Positions 44,191 to 54,600 of a DNA stretch of 64,000 bases are shown here, piece after piece. The notes under the pieces were generated by a model. The model made no database searches. It saw nothing but the letters and a program-made list of their open reading frames with translations, and was not told the DNA's origin. Where the stretch lies: NCBI GenBank assembly GCA_963794655.1, contig CAWCEV010000002.1:124001-188000 (forward strand), given 5' to 3'. The DNA comes from Roseiarcus sp963794655 (GTDB lineage Bacteria; Pseudomonadota; Alphaproteobacteria; Rhizobiales; Beijerinckiaceae). The position numbers and the translations under genes are program-made. The stretch's first letter is position 1. The number at the start of each line of letters is the position of its first letter.

Positions 44191-44900
44191 GCCGCGGCCT
44201 TTTTAATTCGTCTCGCGTGTACGATGCCGGGCGGGTCTGCAACAAAGTCGTCGATGCGGCTCGACGCGGCGCGTGCGCAAGGTCGTGATCGCAACCAAAA
44301 ATCTTAGTTGTGCTTGGGAGTCGCCGCAAGCCCAGCGGCTCACGGTTCCGGTCACAGAGTGGGCCGTAGAGCGCCGCCTTGGACCATGTATCGCCTCGTT
44401 GCGGCGGAACGAAGTCGCCGCCACTTCAGGCTGGCGGAATGGGGCCAGGCGACAGGCGCGTGGCGCGCCAGACGTGATCTTGCCCATTTCGACGCCCAGT
44501 GCCGACGCGCCAAGCCGGCCGCATAATCAGCTCTATGGAATAGTTATATGGAGCATCCGTTCGCATCTTGAAAGCAAACCTTCGTATGATCCCTTAGTGG
44601 TCGACGCTGTTATAGGAAAGTTTGATCGAAGTGGCGTTGAGGGCCAACGAATAGCCGCGAGCGGCGACGAAACGGCGGCTCGCATAGTCGTTGGTCCGTG
44701 ACGCTTTCGAAAAAGAAGCTGTTGCCAGCGGGTTCGCCTTGGGCAAAGTTCAATGTCGTTCGCAGCAGCGATCCGATCGGGGAGGAGGACGGTCATTCGC
44801 CGATCAATCGTCGAAGCCAAGCTGGACCTCGGCGCCTCCTCGGACGCAAGGGTTGCGCGAGAGTTCGGTCGACCATGTCTTCGCTCAGGAGGGAATTCTC
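44191..44900. other. Divergent intergenic region with a box A site
   Basis: About 710 bases lie between the giant kinase gene and the FixJ-type regulator gene. A full box A (CATACGAAGGTTTGCTTT, minus strand) lies at 44571-44588; no box B is present at the normal distance. No protein or RNA gene was recognised. Confidence 0.45.
44571..44588 (-). promoter_or_regulatory. Box A site without box B
   Basis: Identical over 18 bases to box A of copy 1 (CATACGAAGGTTTGCTTT). It points toward the giant kinase gene, about 380 bases away, but could also act on the divergent regulator gene at 44901. Confidence 0.5.
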
Positions 44901-45581
44901 GTGACGCAGCGAAGGCCATCCAAACAGGCTGATGCGCTCCATGAGACGCCGGTCGTCCTCGTCGTCGATGACGACCCCTCGCTCCGCGAGGCCCTGGGCC
45001 GCTTGTTTCGCTCAGTCGACCTTGAATCAAGATTGTTCTCCTCGGTGGCGGAGCTATTGCTGCACAAGTTTCCGGATGTTGCCTGCTGCCTCGTGCTCGA
45101 CATCAGACTGCCCGGAGTGAGCGGCCTCGACTTCCAGGCCCAGATGGCCAACTCAAACATCCATGTCCCCATCATCATGATGACGGGCCATGGAGACATT
45201 CCAATGTCCGTCAGGGCGATGAAGGGAGGGGCTGTCGATTTCCTGACGAAGCCGTTCCGCGATCAGGACATGCTCGATGCCGTCGCGTTGGCGATCGAAC
45301 GGGACCGCAAGCGACGGGATAGCGACAAGGCGCTTACCGATCTGCGCGAACGTTTCGAGACGCTCACGCCGCGTGAACGGGAGATCATGGCGCTTGTGAC
45401 GGCTGGGCTCATGAACAAACAGGTGGCGGGAGAACTCGGGTTGAGTGAAATCACCGTCAAGATTCACCGCGGTCACATTATGAGGAAGATGACCGTGCGA
45501 TCCTTGGCGGACCTTGTCAGGGCAGCCGAAGCGCTCGACCTGAGAAAGCCGGAGAAATCGGCGACCCGAACGTCTGGTTAG
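44901..45581 (+). CDS. FixJ/NarL-type response regulator with LuxR DNA-binding domain
   Basis: This 226-residue paralogue of the regulator at 19355-20023 has a receiver domain (VVLVVDDDPSLREAL, Asp in CCLVLDIRLPGVSG, DFLTKPFRDQ) and a LuxR-type helix-turn-helix (LTPREREIMALVTAGLMNKQ, SEITVKIHRGHIMRKM). The GTG at 44901 follows GGAGGG by seven bases. It is divergent from the giant kinase gene, which is a candidate partner. The recognition helix is nearly the same as in the paralogue, so both may bind the same sites. Confidence 0.9.
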   Translation: MTQRRPSKQADALHETPVVLVVDDDPSLREALGRLFRSVDLESRLFSSVAELLLHKFPDVACCLVLDIRLPGVSGLDFQAQMANSNIHVPIIMMTGHGDIPMSVRAMKGGAVDFLTKPFRDQDMLDAVALAIERDRKRRDSDKALTDLRERFETLTPREREIMALVTAGLMNKQVAGELGLSEITVKIHRGHIMRKMTVRSLADLVRAAEALDLRKPEKSATRTSG

Positions 45582-45874
45582 TTTTTCCTCCCACACCAGA
45601 GGAGCTTCCGCCGACCCGCCCGAAGCGATATCGCCGTTGCCCGCCACACCGCATCAATAGGACCTGTGCTTCGCGCACTGGGCCAGGGGCGACGGCGATT
45701 GCCGGTTAGAGCGGCTGGCACGTCTTTCAGATCTCGCAGCTGGAACTTGAATAGAGCGCGTCGATGCTCCGCAATGCGCTTCGCTTTGCCCAGTGATGAG
45801 GCGGCGAAGGTCGCCTTCGCCGCTCGGTCAATGAAATCCACCGCGCCGACGTCATGCGCGTACAATCGAACCAT
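45578..45874 (-). CDS. Doubtful small protein
   Basis: An open frame of 98 codons (MVRLYAHDVGAVDFIDRAAK at the start) has GC-rich third positions and no obvious family. It ends against the 3' end of the response regulator gene and starts near the nested palindrome. It may be chance. Confidence 0.2.
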   Translation of the reverse strand: MVRLYAHDVGAVDFIDRAAKATFAASSLGKAKRIAEHRRALFKFQLRDLKDVPAALTGNRRRPWPSARSTGPIDAVWRATAISLRAGRRKLLWCGRKN

Positions 45875-45892
45875 CCGTCGCAATCCTAAACG

Positions 45893-45937
45893 TTGGTCTG
45901 ACGACTTCAAACCTTAGGTTTGGTTGCCACAGACCTA
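45893..45937. promoter_or_regulatory. Nested palindrome upstream of the aldo/keto reductase
   Basis: Outer arms TTGGTCTG (45893-45900) and CAGACCTA (45930-45937), inner arms CAAACC (45908-45913) and GGTTTG (45917-45922) with TTA between, and seven bases on each side between inner and outer arms. The symmetry is strong. The centre resembles box A (CAAACCTT). The reductase start is about 100 bases downstream. A matching element, split by the IS, lies at 32978-34674. Confidence 0.6.
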
Positions 45938-46033
45938 CGCGCTGCCTGCCAGAACCCAAGGGGAATGGCCGGGCCGCCACGGAGGGCTTTACTCTGACCG
46001 ATATCGTGACATCGCCAGATTGAAGGAAAGATC

Positions 46034-47084
46034 ATGACGGACACGGCTGCACTTCCGGATATCGCGACCTCGGAGATCAAGCACGACAGCGCCGAGATCG
46101 AACACCTCGTCACACCCTTCAAAGTGTCCCGCATCGGCCTCGGCACGTGGGCGATCGGCGGATGGATGTGGGGCGGAACGGACGAAACGGCGGCGATCGC
46201 CGTCATCCACAAGGCGGTCGATCGTGGCGTCACTCTGATCGATACCGCGCCGGCCTACGGCTTCGGCCGCTCGGAGGAGATCGTGGGCAAGGCGCTGGCT
46301 GAGGGCGGACGGCGTCAGCACGTGGTCATCGCCACCAAGGTCGGCCTTGACTGGAGGGATGGCCAGCCGTTCCGCGACGCCAGCAAGCGACGCATTCATA
46401 AAGAAGTTGACAATTCTCTGAGACGTCTTCGCACCGACCTCATCGACATCTACCAGGTGCATTGGCCCGATCCCAACTTGCTAATCGAGGAGACGGCGAG
46501 GGCGATGGCGGAATTGCAACGCGCTGGCAAGATCCGGTTCATCGGTGTCAGCAATTTCAGTCCGGCGGAGATCGAAACCTTCCGCAAGGTGGCGCCGGTG
46601 CAAACGGTGCGGTCGCCCTACAACCTGTTTGAACGCGCGATCGAAGAGGATGTCCTCCCATATTGTTGCGACAAGAGCATTGCCACGCTCGCCTACGGGT
46701 CGTTGTGCAGGGGTCTTCTCTCAGGCCGCATGACAGCGCAAACGAAGTTTGAGGGCGACGACCTGCGAAAGGTCGACCCAAAGTTCCGCGCGCCTCGATT
46801 TGAGCAATACCTTCGAGCGGTCGAGAGGCTCGATCGGTTCGCCCAAGCTAATTACGGAAGGCGCGTCATCCATCTGGCTTTGCGTTGGGTCCTCGACCGG
46901 CAGGAACTCGACGATCGCGCTCTGGGGCGCGCGCAGGCCTGACCAACTCGCCCCGATCTCCGGCCTCTCGGGCTGGCATATTGACGCGTCCGCCATGGCC
47001 GAGATCGATCGGATCGTTTCAGAAACGATCGTGAACGCCGTGGGTCCGGAATTCATGGCCCCGCCTGTTCAGCTGGCCGCATAA
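46034..47084 (+). CDS. Aldo/keto reductase, frameshifted near the C-terminus
   Basis: About 349 residues once repaired. The family blocks are clear: GLGTWAIGGWMWGG, VTLIDTAPAYGFGRSEE (catalytic Asp and Tyr), VIATKVGLDW (Lys), DIYQVHWPDPN (His), FIGVSNFSPAEI and YGSLCRGLLSGRM. The frame breaks near 46915, where one extra base is present, and would stop at 46942. In the next frame the expected end follows (ALWGARRPDQLAPISGL ... SETIVNAVGPEF). The start is at ATG 46034. Aldo/keto reductases reduce aldehydes or ketones with NADPH; a detoxifying role next to alcohol oxidation is possible. Confidence 0.85.
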
Positions 47085-47168
47085 GTCGACCGGAATGCGC
47101 GTCGATGGAGGGCGAAATGCTCGACGACGTGACGCTCAAGACGAAGGACCTCGGTCAGGAGCGCTGCC

Positions 47169-47405
47169 ATGCCAGATAAATTCCCGCCTCATACGCCCGC
47201 TCTCTCTGCCGATAGCATCCGCGAAAATACGAGAGCGAAGGCCGTCCGGGCCTCTTATGAGTTCTGGACCACGGGCAATGAAGCCCTGCTCGAGCAAGCC
47301 TTCGCGGAGACCTTTGCCGAGCACGCCGCGCCGCCGTGCGAGCCTGTCACGAATGGCTTGCGGCCAATCCGCCGCCTCGGGGCGCTGCAAAAGGACCCAA
47401 AATGA
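47169..47405 (+). CDS. Truncated SnoaL-like (ester cyclase-type) protein
   Basis: This 78-residue frame contains RAKAVRASYEFWTTGNEALL and AFAETFAEH, which resemble the start of SnoaL-like cyclase/hydrolase domains. After that point the match ends and the sequence looks unrelated (GLRPIRRLGALQKDPK). Normal members have about 130 residues or more, so this is a fragment or fusion remnant. The stop overlaps the next start (ATGA). Confidence 0.45.
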   Translation: MPDKFPPHTPALSADSIRENTRAKAVRASYEFWTTGNEALLEQAFAETFAEHAAPPCEPVTNGLRPIRRLGALQKDPK

Positions 47406-47569
47406 GCACCCTCAAAAGGATCTCGCAGAAAATCAGCGCCTGGCTCCGGAACCGAGAGGCGGCGCGGGAATGGTCTCCGTTCCCTGATCCTGAACTGTGC
47501 CCTGTTCCCATCCGCCGCTCCGATGACGAAGACGTCGTTCGGCGGGGAAGACCCAGGTGGATAGAATGA
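47402..47569 (+). CDS. Small basic hypothetical protein
   Basis: This 55-residue protein (MSTLKRISQKISAWLRNREA) is basic at the start and acidic and arginine-rich at the end. Its ATG overlaps the upstream stop, and its end overlaps the start of the next gene by four bases, which is typical of a small operon. No family recognised. Confidence 0.5.
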   Translation: MSTLKRISQKISAWLRNREAAREWSPFPDPELCPVPIRRSDDEDVVRRGRPRWIE

Positions 47570-47829
47570 CAAAACTGTGGCTCGCCGCTGTCATCTTTAT
47601 CGCGCCACTAGCAGCCTCTGCGGCCAATCGCCAGAGCTACGGCGGATACGTGGCTCCTGAACTCGGCAAGCCTGCGGCGGGGCATTTGCTCAATCAGGAT
47701 TATCTGACGTCGACCGGCGAGATTGTCCCGCGGCCCGGCGTTCCGCAGTCACCGGGCGAGACGCCGTTTGACCGCTATATCGAGCAGGAGAATAACCACA
47801 TCGATAACAGCATCTGCAGCGGTTGTTGA
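47566..47829 (+). CDS. Small secreted protein with TPFDR motif
   Basis: This 87-residue protein has a signal peptide (MTKLWLAAVIFIAPLAASA) and a mature part with VPQSPGETPFDRYIEQENNH and a Cys pair at the very end (ICSGC). ATG 47566 lies after AGGTGG. The TPFDR motif is shared with the protein at 12803-13045. The terminal cysteines could bind metal or form a disulfide; the role is unknown. Confidence 0.65.
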   Translation: MTKLWLAAVIFIAPLAASAANRQSYGGYVAPELGKPAAGHLLNQDYLTSTGEIVPRPGVPQSPGETPFDRYIEQENNHIDNSICSGC

Positions 47830-48008
47830 GGCGCCGGCTGATAGGGGTTATTTTCGGTCTTCCGCGAGGAGTATCGAGTCCGCTCCGTCATGATTGGTCG
47901 CGTTGGCGGTGGGACATCGTCACCGTCTACACGTTGGGGATAGAGGCAACAACAGCGCGCCTAAATATCTGGGCTCATTCGGCGTCAGGCCGTCAGGAGT
48001 TACCCGCG

Positions 48009-50372
48009 GTGTCAGATCAACCTCCGTTGTCTTCTGCCGGCAAGGCAGGCGTCCAGGTGGATGAACCAGAAGCAGGTCCTGTGTTCGAGCCCTATGAAAG
48101 CCCCGCTGGAGGCTGGGGCGCGCTCCGCGCCGTTGCGAAAGCGCTGCGCGAGCAGAGCATTATGCTGAAGGGCTCCGAGGCGCTGCTGTCTATGAACCAG
48201 CCGGAGGGCTTTGACTGTCCGGGATGCGCCTGGCCGGATCCGAAGCATACCAGCTCGTTTGAGTTCTGCGAGAATGGCGCCAAAGCCGTCTCCTTCGAAC
48301 TCACGAAGCGAAGGGTGACGCCGGAGTTCTTCGCGGCCTATGCCGTAAGCGAATTGGAACGACAGAGTGATTACTGGCTCGAGGAGCAGGGACGCCTGAC
48401 CGATCCGATGCGTTACAACGGCGTGACGGATCACTACGAGCCCATCAGCTGGGACGACGCCTTCGCCCTGATTGGGACGCATCTTCGCGCACTCGAGAGC
48501 CCCGACAGGGCGGACTTCTACACGTCGGGCCGCGCTTCCAATGAAGCCGCATTCCTCTACCAGATTTTCGTGCGGCGCTTTGGCACGAACAACTTTCCCG
48601 ACTGTTCCAACATGTGCCACGAGGCGACCAGCGTCGGCCTGCCCGAGAGCATCGGCATTGGCAAAGGCACCGTTCTGCTCGAGGATTTCGACAAGACGGA
48701 CGCGATCTTCGTGATCGGGCAGAATCCCGGCACAAATAGCCCCAGAATGATGACCCCACTGCGCGAGGCGTCGAGGCGCGGTGTTCCGATCGTGGCGATG
48801 AACCCGTTGCGCGAACGCGCACTCGAGCGCTTCGCCGCGCCGCAGGACCCGATCGAGATGCTGACGTTCAGCTCGACCCGGATCGCCAGTGAATATTGCC
48901 AGGTTCGTGTTGGAGGCGATGTTGCGGCGCTGAAGGGGGTGATGAAGCTTGTCCTCGAGGCGCATGAAGCCGCCGTTCGATCGGGCGGAGAAGCGGTGCT
49001 CGACCTCCCATTCATTGAGCAGCATACGACGGGCTTCGAAGCGCTGCGCGAGGACCTGCTCAGCACGTCATGGGATGACATCTTGCGCGTATCGGGCTTG
49101 CCGCGCGCCCAGATTGAACGCGTGGCTCACATCTATATGCAAGCCAAGTCCGTCATCGTCTGCTTTGGGATGGGAATTACCCAGCATCGCTGCGGCACGG
49201 AGAACGTGCAGCAAATCGCCAATCTTCTGATGTTACGCGGCAACATTGGCAGGCCCGGCGCGGGCATCTGTCCCGTCCGGGGCCATTCCAATGTGCAGGG
49301 CGACCGCACGGTCGGCATTGACGAAAAGCCTAGCGCGGAACTGCTCGGCCAGATCGAGAAGGTCTTCGGCTTCAGCCCGCCCCAGCGTCATGGGCGGGCG
49401 GTAGTGGATACGGTTCAGGCGATAATCGACGGGACGTCAGAGGTCTTCATTGGTCTTGGCGGGAACTTCGTCGCGGCAGTCCCGGACACGAAGATTGTAA
49501 ACGACGCGATGCGGCGGTTAAAGCTGACCGTCGGTATCAACACGAAACTCAACCGGGGCCATGTCGTGCACGGCCGAGAGGCGCTGATCCTTCCCTGTCT
49601 GGCCAGAAGCGACATCGATATGCGGGCTACAGGTCGACAAAGCGTGACGGTGGAGGACAGCATGTCGATGGTGCATGCGTCGAACGGGCTCATGACGCCA
49701 CCGAGCCCCAATCTCAAATCCGAAGTGTCGATCGTGTGCGGCATGGCGCGCGCAACCTTGCCGCGGGGCGAGATCGATTGGGATTCGTTAGAGGGCAATT
49801 ACGACCTGATCCGCGAGAAGATCGAGGCGGTGTTTCCCAAACTGTTCGCCGACTTCAACGCCCGCATCCGCGTCCCGGGCGGCTTTCACCTCTATAACGG
49901 GCCTCGAAGACGGGAATGGAACACGACGACCCGACGAGCAAACTTCCTCGTTTGCGCCGGCGTGGCGGAAGACCCCGAGTTTCAAGATCCCGCGGCGCTG
50001 CAACTCACAACAATCCGCAGCCACGATCAATACAACACGACGATCTACGGCCTCGATGATCGCTACCGCGGGGTCTTTGGCGGCAGAATGGTCGTCTTTA
50101 TGAACGCAGACGACATGGCAGCGCGTCAGATCGAGCCGGATTCGCTCGTCGAAATGGAATCGGTGACAGAGGGCGGCGACGTGCGCCGAACCGCGAGCGG
50201 CTTCAAGGTGCGGCCCTACAACATTCCGCGAGGCTCGATCGCCGCATATTATCCGGAGACGAATGGCCTGCTGCCGCTGAGTTATCACGACAAGAAGAGC
50301 AAGACGCCGTCCGCAAAGTCGATTCCAGTCGTTGTGAGGCCGATGGCTGGCCAAGCCGCTGCGCCCGCATGA
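48009..50372 (+). CDS. FdhF/YdeP-family molybdopterin oxidoreductase
   Basis: This 787-residue member of the molybdopterin (bis-MGD) superfamily belongs to the formate-dehydrogenase-like YdeP branch: GFDCPGCAWPDP near residue 75, ISWDDAFALIGTHL, YTSGRASNEAAFLYQ, SNMCHEATSVGLPESIG, CFGMGITQHRCGTENVQQI and the C-terminal dinucleotide-binding segment TIRSHDQYNTTIYG. The cysteines that hold an Fe4S4 cluster in classical formate dehydrogenases are reduced to this CPGC site. The GTG at 48009 has AGGAG eight bases upstream; upstream in-frame codons look non-coding. The substrate is unproven. Formate is one option that fits the formaldehyde-oxidising neighbourhood, but acid-stress YdeP homologues do not act on formate. 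Confidence 0.85.
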   Translation: MSDQPPLSSAGKAGVQVDEPEAGPVFEPYESPAGGWGALRAVAKALREQSIMLKGSEALLSMNQPEGFDCPGCAWPDPKHTSSFEFCENGAKAVSFELTKRRVTPEFFAAYAVSELERQSDYWLEEQGRLTDPMRYNGVTDHYEPISWDDAFALIGTHLRALESPDRADFYTSGRASNEAAFLYQIFVRRFGTNNFPDCSNMCHEATSVGLPESIGIGKGTVLLEDFDKTDAIFVIGQNPGTNSPRMMTPLREASRRGVPIVAMNPLRERALERFAAPQDPIEMLTFSSTRIASEYCQVRVGGDVAALKGVMKLVLEAHEAAVRSGGEAVLDLPFIEQHTTGFEALREDLLSTSWDDILRVSGLPRAQIERVAHIYMQAKSVIVCFGMGITQHRCGTENVQQIANLLMLRGNIGRPGAGICPVRGHSNVQGDRTVGIDEKPSAELLGQIEKVFGFSPPQRHGRAVVDTVQAIIDGTSEVFIGLGGNFVAAVPDTKIVNDAMRRLKLTVGINTKLNRGHVVHGREALILPCLARSDIDMRATGRQSVTVEDSMSMVHASNGLMTPPSPNLKSEVSIVCGMARATLPRGEIDWDSLEGNYDLIREKIEAVFPKLFADFNARIRVPGGFHLYNGPRRREWNTTTRRANFLVCAGVAEDPEFQDPAALQLTTIRSHDQYNTTIYGLDDRYRGVFGGRMVVFMNADDMAARQIEPDSLVEMESVTEGGDVRRTASGFKVRPYNIPRGSIAAYYPETNGLLPLSYHDKKSKTPSAKSIPVVVRPMAGQAAAPA

Positions 50373-50503
50373 ATGTTACCGGCGCAGATTGATCGACCGC
50401 GGCGTCGACTGTCCAATCCGGGCCGCGAGGAGGGCCGAAAATGGCTTTGGGTCCTGGCCACCCCGCGTTGGACTTCTGAGCCAGGTTCGGCACATGGAGC
50501 TAG

Positions 50504-51673
50504 ATGATGCGTCGCGGTTGGACAAAATTTGTACTGACCGCCGCTGCCGTCGCGCTTGTGACGGGAGGAATCGTCTTATATTCGCGGCGGGATCGCGACC
50601 AACTGCCGGCGGCGCCCGCCTCGCCAGTCCCGGTCGTCACTGCGCAGGTACAGCAGCTCGACGCGCCAATCGTGCTTTCTGGCCTTGGAACCGTTGCGGC
50701 GCTGAATATGGCGTCGATCCAGAGCCAGGTGACCGGCGTGCTCGAGGAGGTCAATTTTACCGAAGGCCAGACGGTCAAGAAAGGCGACGTCCTCGCCAAG
50801 ATCGATCCGCGTCTCTACCAGGCGGCCCTAGAGCAGGCGCAAGGACAATTGGCCAAGGACACCGCTCTGCACGCCCAGGCGGAATCGGATCTCGCGCGCT
50901 ATCAAAAGCTTGGGACCGAGAATTCGATCGCCCTGATGCAAGTTGCCGACCAGCAGTTTCTGGTTGCACAGGACGCGGCAGCCATGAAGACCGATCAGGG
51001 GGTGATCAATACCGACCAGACGAATTTGGACTACACGACCTTGCGGGCGCCCTTTGATGGCGTGACCGGCCTTTTGCAGATCCAAATCGGCAACTTGATC
51101 CAACCAAGCAACACGACTGGCATCGTGATTCTGACGCAGGTGCAGCCGATCAGCGTCGTGTTCACGCTGCCGAACTCCAACATTGCTGCGGTCCAGGAGG
51201 CCATGGCGCGCGGACCTGTTAAGGCTACTGTCTATGATCAAGGCGGTGCGAAAGAACTCGATGTCGGCACCCTGCTGGCGATCAACAATCAGGCGGCGTC
51301 GACTTCCGGAACCGTTCAGCTCAAGGCGATCTTTCCGAACGATCAGCGTCAGCTATGGCCCGGCACGTTCGTCAATGTCGACCTCACGACCTCGGTCGTC
51401 AAGAACGCGCTGACGGTCCCAACCAACGCGCTGCAGCAGAACAACAACGGGCAATTCGTCTATGTGGTCGGCGCCGACAAAAGGGTTTCGGTCCGGGCCG
51501 TCGAGGTCGCGCAGCGCCTGCATGCGGTCGCGCTGATCTCGAAGGGGCTCCAAGCGGGCGAGATCGTCGTCGTGCAGGGTCAGTACCGGCTGACGCCCGG
51601 CGCCCTCGTCGTCTCAGTGCCGCCATCGGGCGCTTCTAACCCGACGACGGCGAGCGCCGGGATGCTGCCGTGA
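50504..51673 (+). CDS. RND periplasmic adaptor (membrane fusion protein), second pump
   Basis: This 389-residue adaptor has an N-terminal anchor (FVLTAAAVALVTGGIVLY), a lipoyl-type half (SQVTGVLEEVNFTEGQTVKK), a helical hairpin, a beta-barrel and an end resembling MdtA (PGTFVNVDLTTSVVKNAL, VPTNALQQNNNGQFVYVV). ATG 50504 follows GGAG. The stop overlaps the start of the pump gene, so the two are coupled. Confidence 0.92.
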   Translation: MMRRGWTKFVLTAAAVALVTGGIVLYSRRDRDQLPAAPASPVPVVTAQVQQLDAPIVLSGLGTVAALNMASIQSQVTGVLEEVNFTEGQTVKKGDVLAKIDPRLYQAALEQAQGQLAKDTALHAQAESDLARYQKLGTENSIALMQVADQQFLVAQDAAAMKTDQGVINTDQTNLDYTTLRAPFDGVTGLLQIQIGNLIQPSNTTGIVILTQVQPISVVFTLPNSNIAAVQEAMARGPVKATVYDQGGAKELDVGTLLAINNQAASTSGTVQLKAIFPNDQRQLWPGTFVNVDLTTSVVKNALTVPTNALQQNNNGQFVYVVGADKRVSVRAVEVAQRLHAVALISKGLQAGEIVVVQGQYRLTPGALVVSVPPSGASNPTTASAGMLP

Positions 51674-54600
51674 ACCTCTCCAGCGGATTCATCACGAGGC
51701 CCGTTGCAACCGCGCTTATGATGGTCGCGGTCGTGGCGCTGGGGATCGTCAGCTACGTCCTGCTTCCCGTCGCCGCCCTGCCAAATATCGATACGCCGAC
51801 GATCCAGGTGACGGCGCAAATGCCTGGGGCGGACCCTCGAACGATGGCGTCCTCAGTTGCAACTCAACTCGAACGGCAGTTCGGCCAGATCCCGGGCTTG
51901 AGTCAGATGACTTCGAGCAGCGGCACGGGATTCACCTCGATCACGCTCCAATTCGACCGCAGCCGCACCGTCAATTCGGCCGCCCAAGACGTGCAGGCAG
52001 CGATCAACGCCACGCAGGCGCAATTGCCGATCTCGCTCTTGAGCCTGCCGATCTATCGCAAGACCAATCCGGCCGACACCCCGATCCTGCTGATATCGCT
52101 GACATCCGATGTGCTGCCGATCATGACGGTCAGCGACTATGCCTACTCGGTCCTGGCGCAGAAGCTTTCGCAAGTCCCTGGCGTCGGCCTCGTAACCGTC
52201 GGCGGCAACGAAAGTCCGGCAATCCGGATCCAACTAAACCCCGCCCAACTCGCCGCCATGAACCTTGATTTCGAAACGATCCGGCTTGCTCTGGCGAGCC
52301 TGACCGTCGTTCAGCCAACCGGGCTGCTCTACGGCGGCCAACAAGCCGTCGCCCTTCAGACGAACGACCAGCTGCTAACAACCCAAGGCTACGACGACGC
52401 GATCGTAGCCTATCGCAACGGGGGGCCGATTCGCATCCGCGACATCGGGCGGGCGATCAAGGCGCCCCAGGATAAGACAGTTGCAGGCTGGCTGAACGGC
52501 AAGCCGGCTGTCTTGCTGGCTGTTTTCCGGACGCCGGGGGCAAATGTCATGTCGGCCGTTGAGGCTATCAAGAAGGCCTTGCCTCAACTCCGGGCCTCGT
52601 TGCCGCCGGGCATCGACGTTGAAATCGTATCGGACCGAACCCAGACCATAGCGGCCAGCCTCGCCGACGTGCGCTTCACCCTGCTCCTGACGATCGCCCT
52701 CGTCGTCGGCGTGATCGCACTCTTCCTCCGCAGGCTTTGGGCGACCGTAATTCCCGCGATTTCGGTGCCGATATCGATCATCGGCACATTCGCGGTGATG
52801 TACGTCCTGGGCTACAGCCTCGACAATCTGTCCTTGATGGCGCTCACGATCGCGGTGGGCTTCGTCGTCGACGACGCCATTGTCATGGTCGAGAACATCG
52901 TCCGGCACATCGAAGGCGGTGCGTCGCCGTTACAGGCGGCGCTTGATGGCGCCGGCGAGATCGGCTTCACCATCCTGTCAATTTCGATTTCGCTGATCGC
53001 GGTCTTCATTCCGCTGTTCTTGATGGGCGGTGTGGTCGGCCTTCTGTTTCGGGAATTCGCCGTTACCGTCGCCGTCTCGATTGTGGTCTCGGTGCTCGTA
53101 TCGCTAACGCTTACTCCGATGCTTTGCGCGAATTTGTTGCCGGCCGCAACTCATGGGAAGGAGGGCCGGGTCTCACGCGCCCTCGAAGCGTTCTTCGCTG
53201 GGCTCGTGACCGTCTATGATCGCGCTCTCATCGTCGCTCTCAGACATCGCCGGACCACGCTTGGCGTCATGATCGCGACGGTCGCCGCTACGGGGTGGCT
53301 CTTCGTCGTCATCCCCAAAGGTTTCTTCCCACAACAGGATACGGGCATCATTATGGGTGTCAGTGAAGCGGCCCAGGATGTCTCGCCCGACGGGATGAAA
53401 GAACGTCAGCAGGCGATCCTCGAGATCGCCGCCCGCGACCCGGCAGTCGCCTCCGCGGTCGGATATATCGGGCCGGGCGGCCCCACCGTCACTGAGAACG
53501 ACGGCCGCGTGTTCATAACTCTAAAGCCCCATGGCGAGCGGAACGTAACGGCCGACCAGGTGATCGCTCGCCTCGCGATGGCGGTGCAGCAGGTGCAGGG
53601 GATGAATCTCTACATGCAAGCGGCGCAGGACATCACCATCGGCAGCCGCCTGTCCAAGACGCAGTATCAATACACGCTGGTCGACATCGACCAGGACGAA
53701 CTCAATTTCTACGCGCAAGAAGTCATGGCGAAGTTGCAGGAATTGCCGGAGCTGACGGCAGTGGCAAGCGATCAGGAGGCGCCAGGCCGGACCCTGAAGG
53801 TCGAGATCGATCGCCCAGCCGCCGCACTGTTCGGCATCACCCCTGCGACGATCGACGACACGCTCTACGATGCGTTCGGCCAGCGTCATATCGCCCGGAT
53901 CTACACCGCACTTAACGAGTATTACGTGATTCTCGAAGTCAACCCACAATATCAACTCGGCCCTAACGCGCTGCAACGCATCTACGTTCTTTCCCAGAAC
54001 AGCACAATGGTGCCCTTGAGCCAGATCGCCAGCCTGACGCCGGCCGTCGCCCCGGTCGTGGTCAATCATCAGGGCCAGTTTCCGTCGGTCACCCTGAGCT
54101 TCAATCTCGCGCCCGACGCGACGATCGGCGCCGCGGTTTCAGCGGTGCAAAGGACTACCCGCGATCTTCACTTGCCGCCATCGATAGCCACGAGTTTCCA
54201 GGGCAACGCGCAGGCTTTCCAAAGCTCGCTCAGCAGCACGCCCCCGCTGATCCTCGCGGCGTTGTTCGCGGTCTATATCATTCTTGGCATGCTCTATGAG
54301 AGCACGATCCATCCGTTGACGATCTTGTCGACACTGCCTTCGGCTGGTCTCGGCGCACTCCTAACGCTGATGCTGGTCGGCCGGCCGCTGGATGTGATCG
54401 GGATTATCGGCATTATCCTCTTGATTGGCATCGTGAAGAAGAACGGCATCATGCTTATCGACGTCGCGCTCGAAGGGCAGCGCCATGAGGGTCTTTCCTC
54501 CGAGGACGCGATCCATCACGCCTGCCTCCTCCGCTTCCGGCCCATTCTGATGACGACCATGTGCGCTCTGTTCGGCGGCGTTCCTCTCATGCTCGGAACC

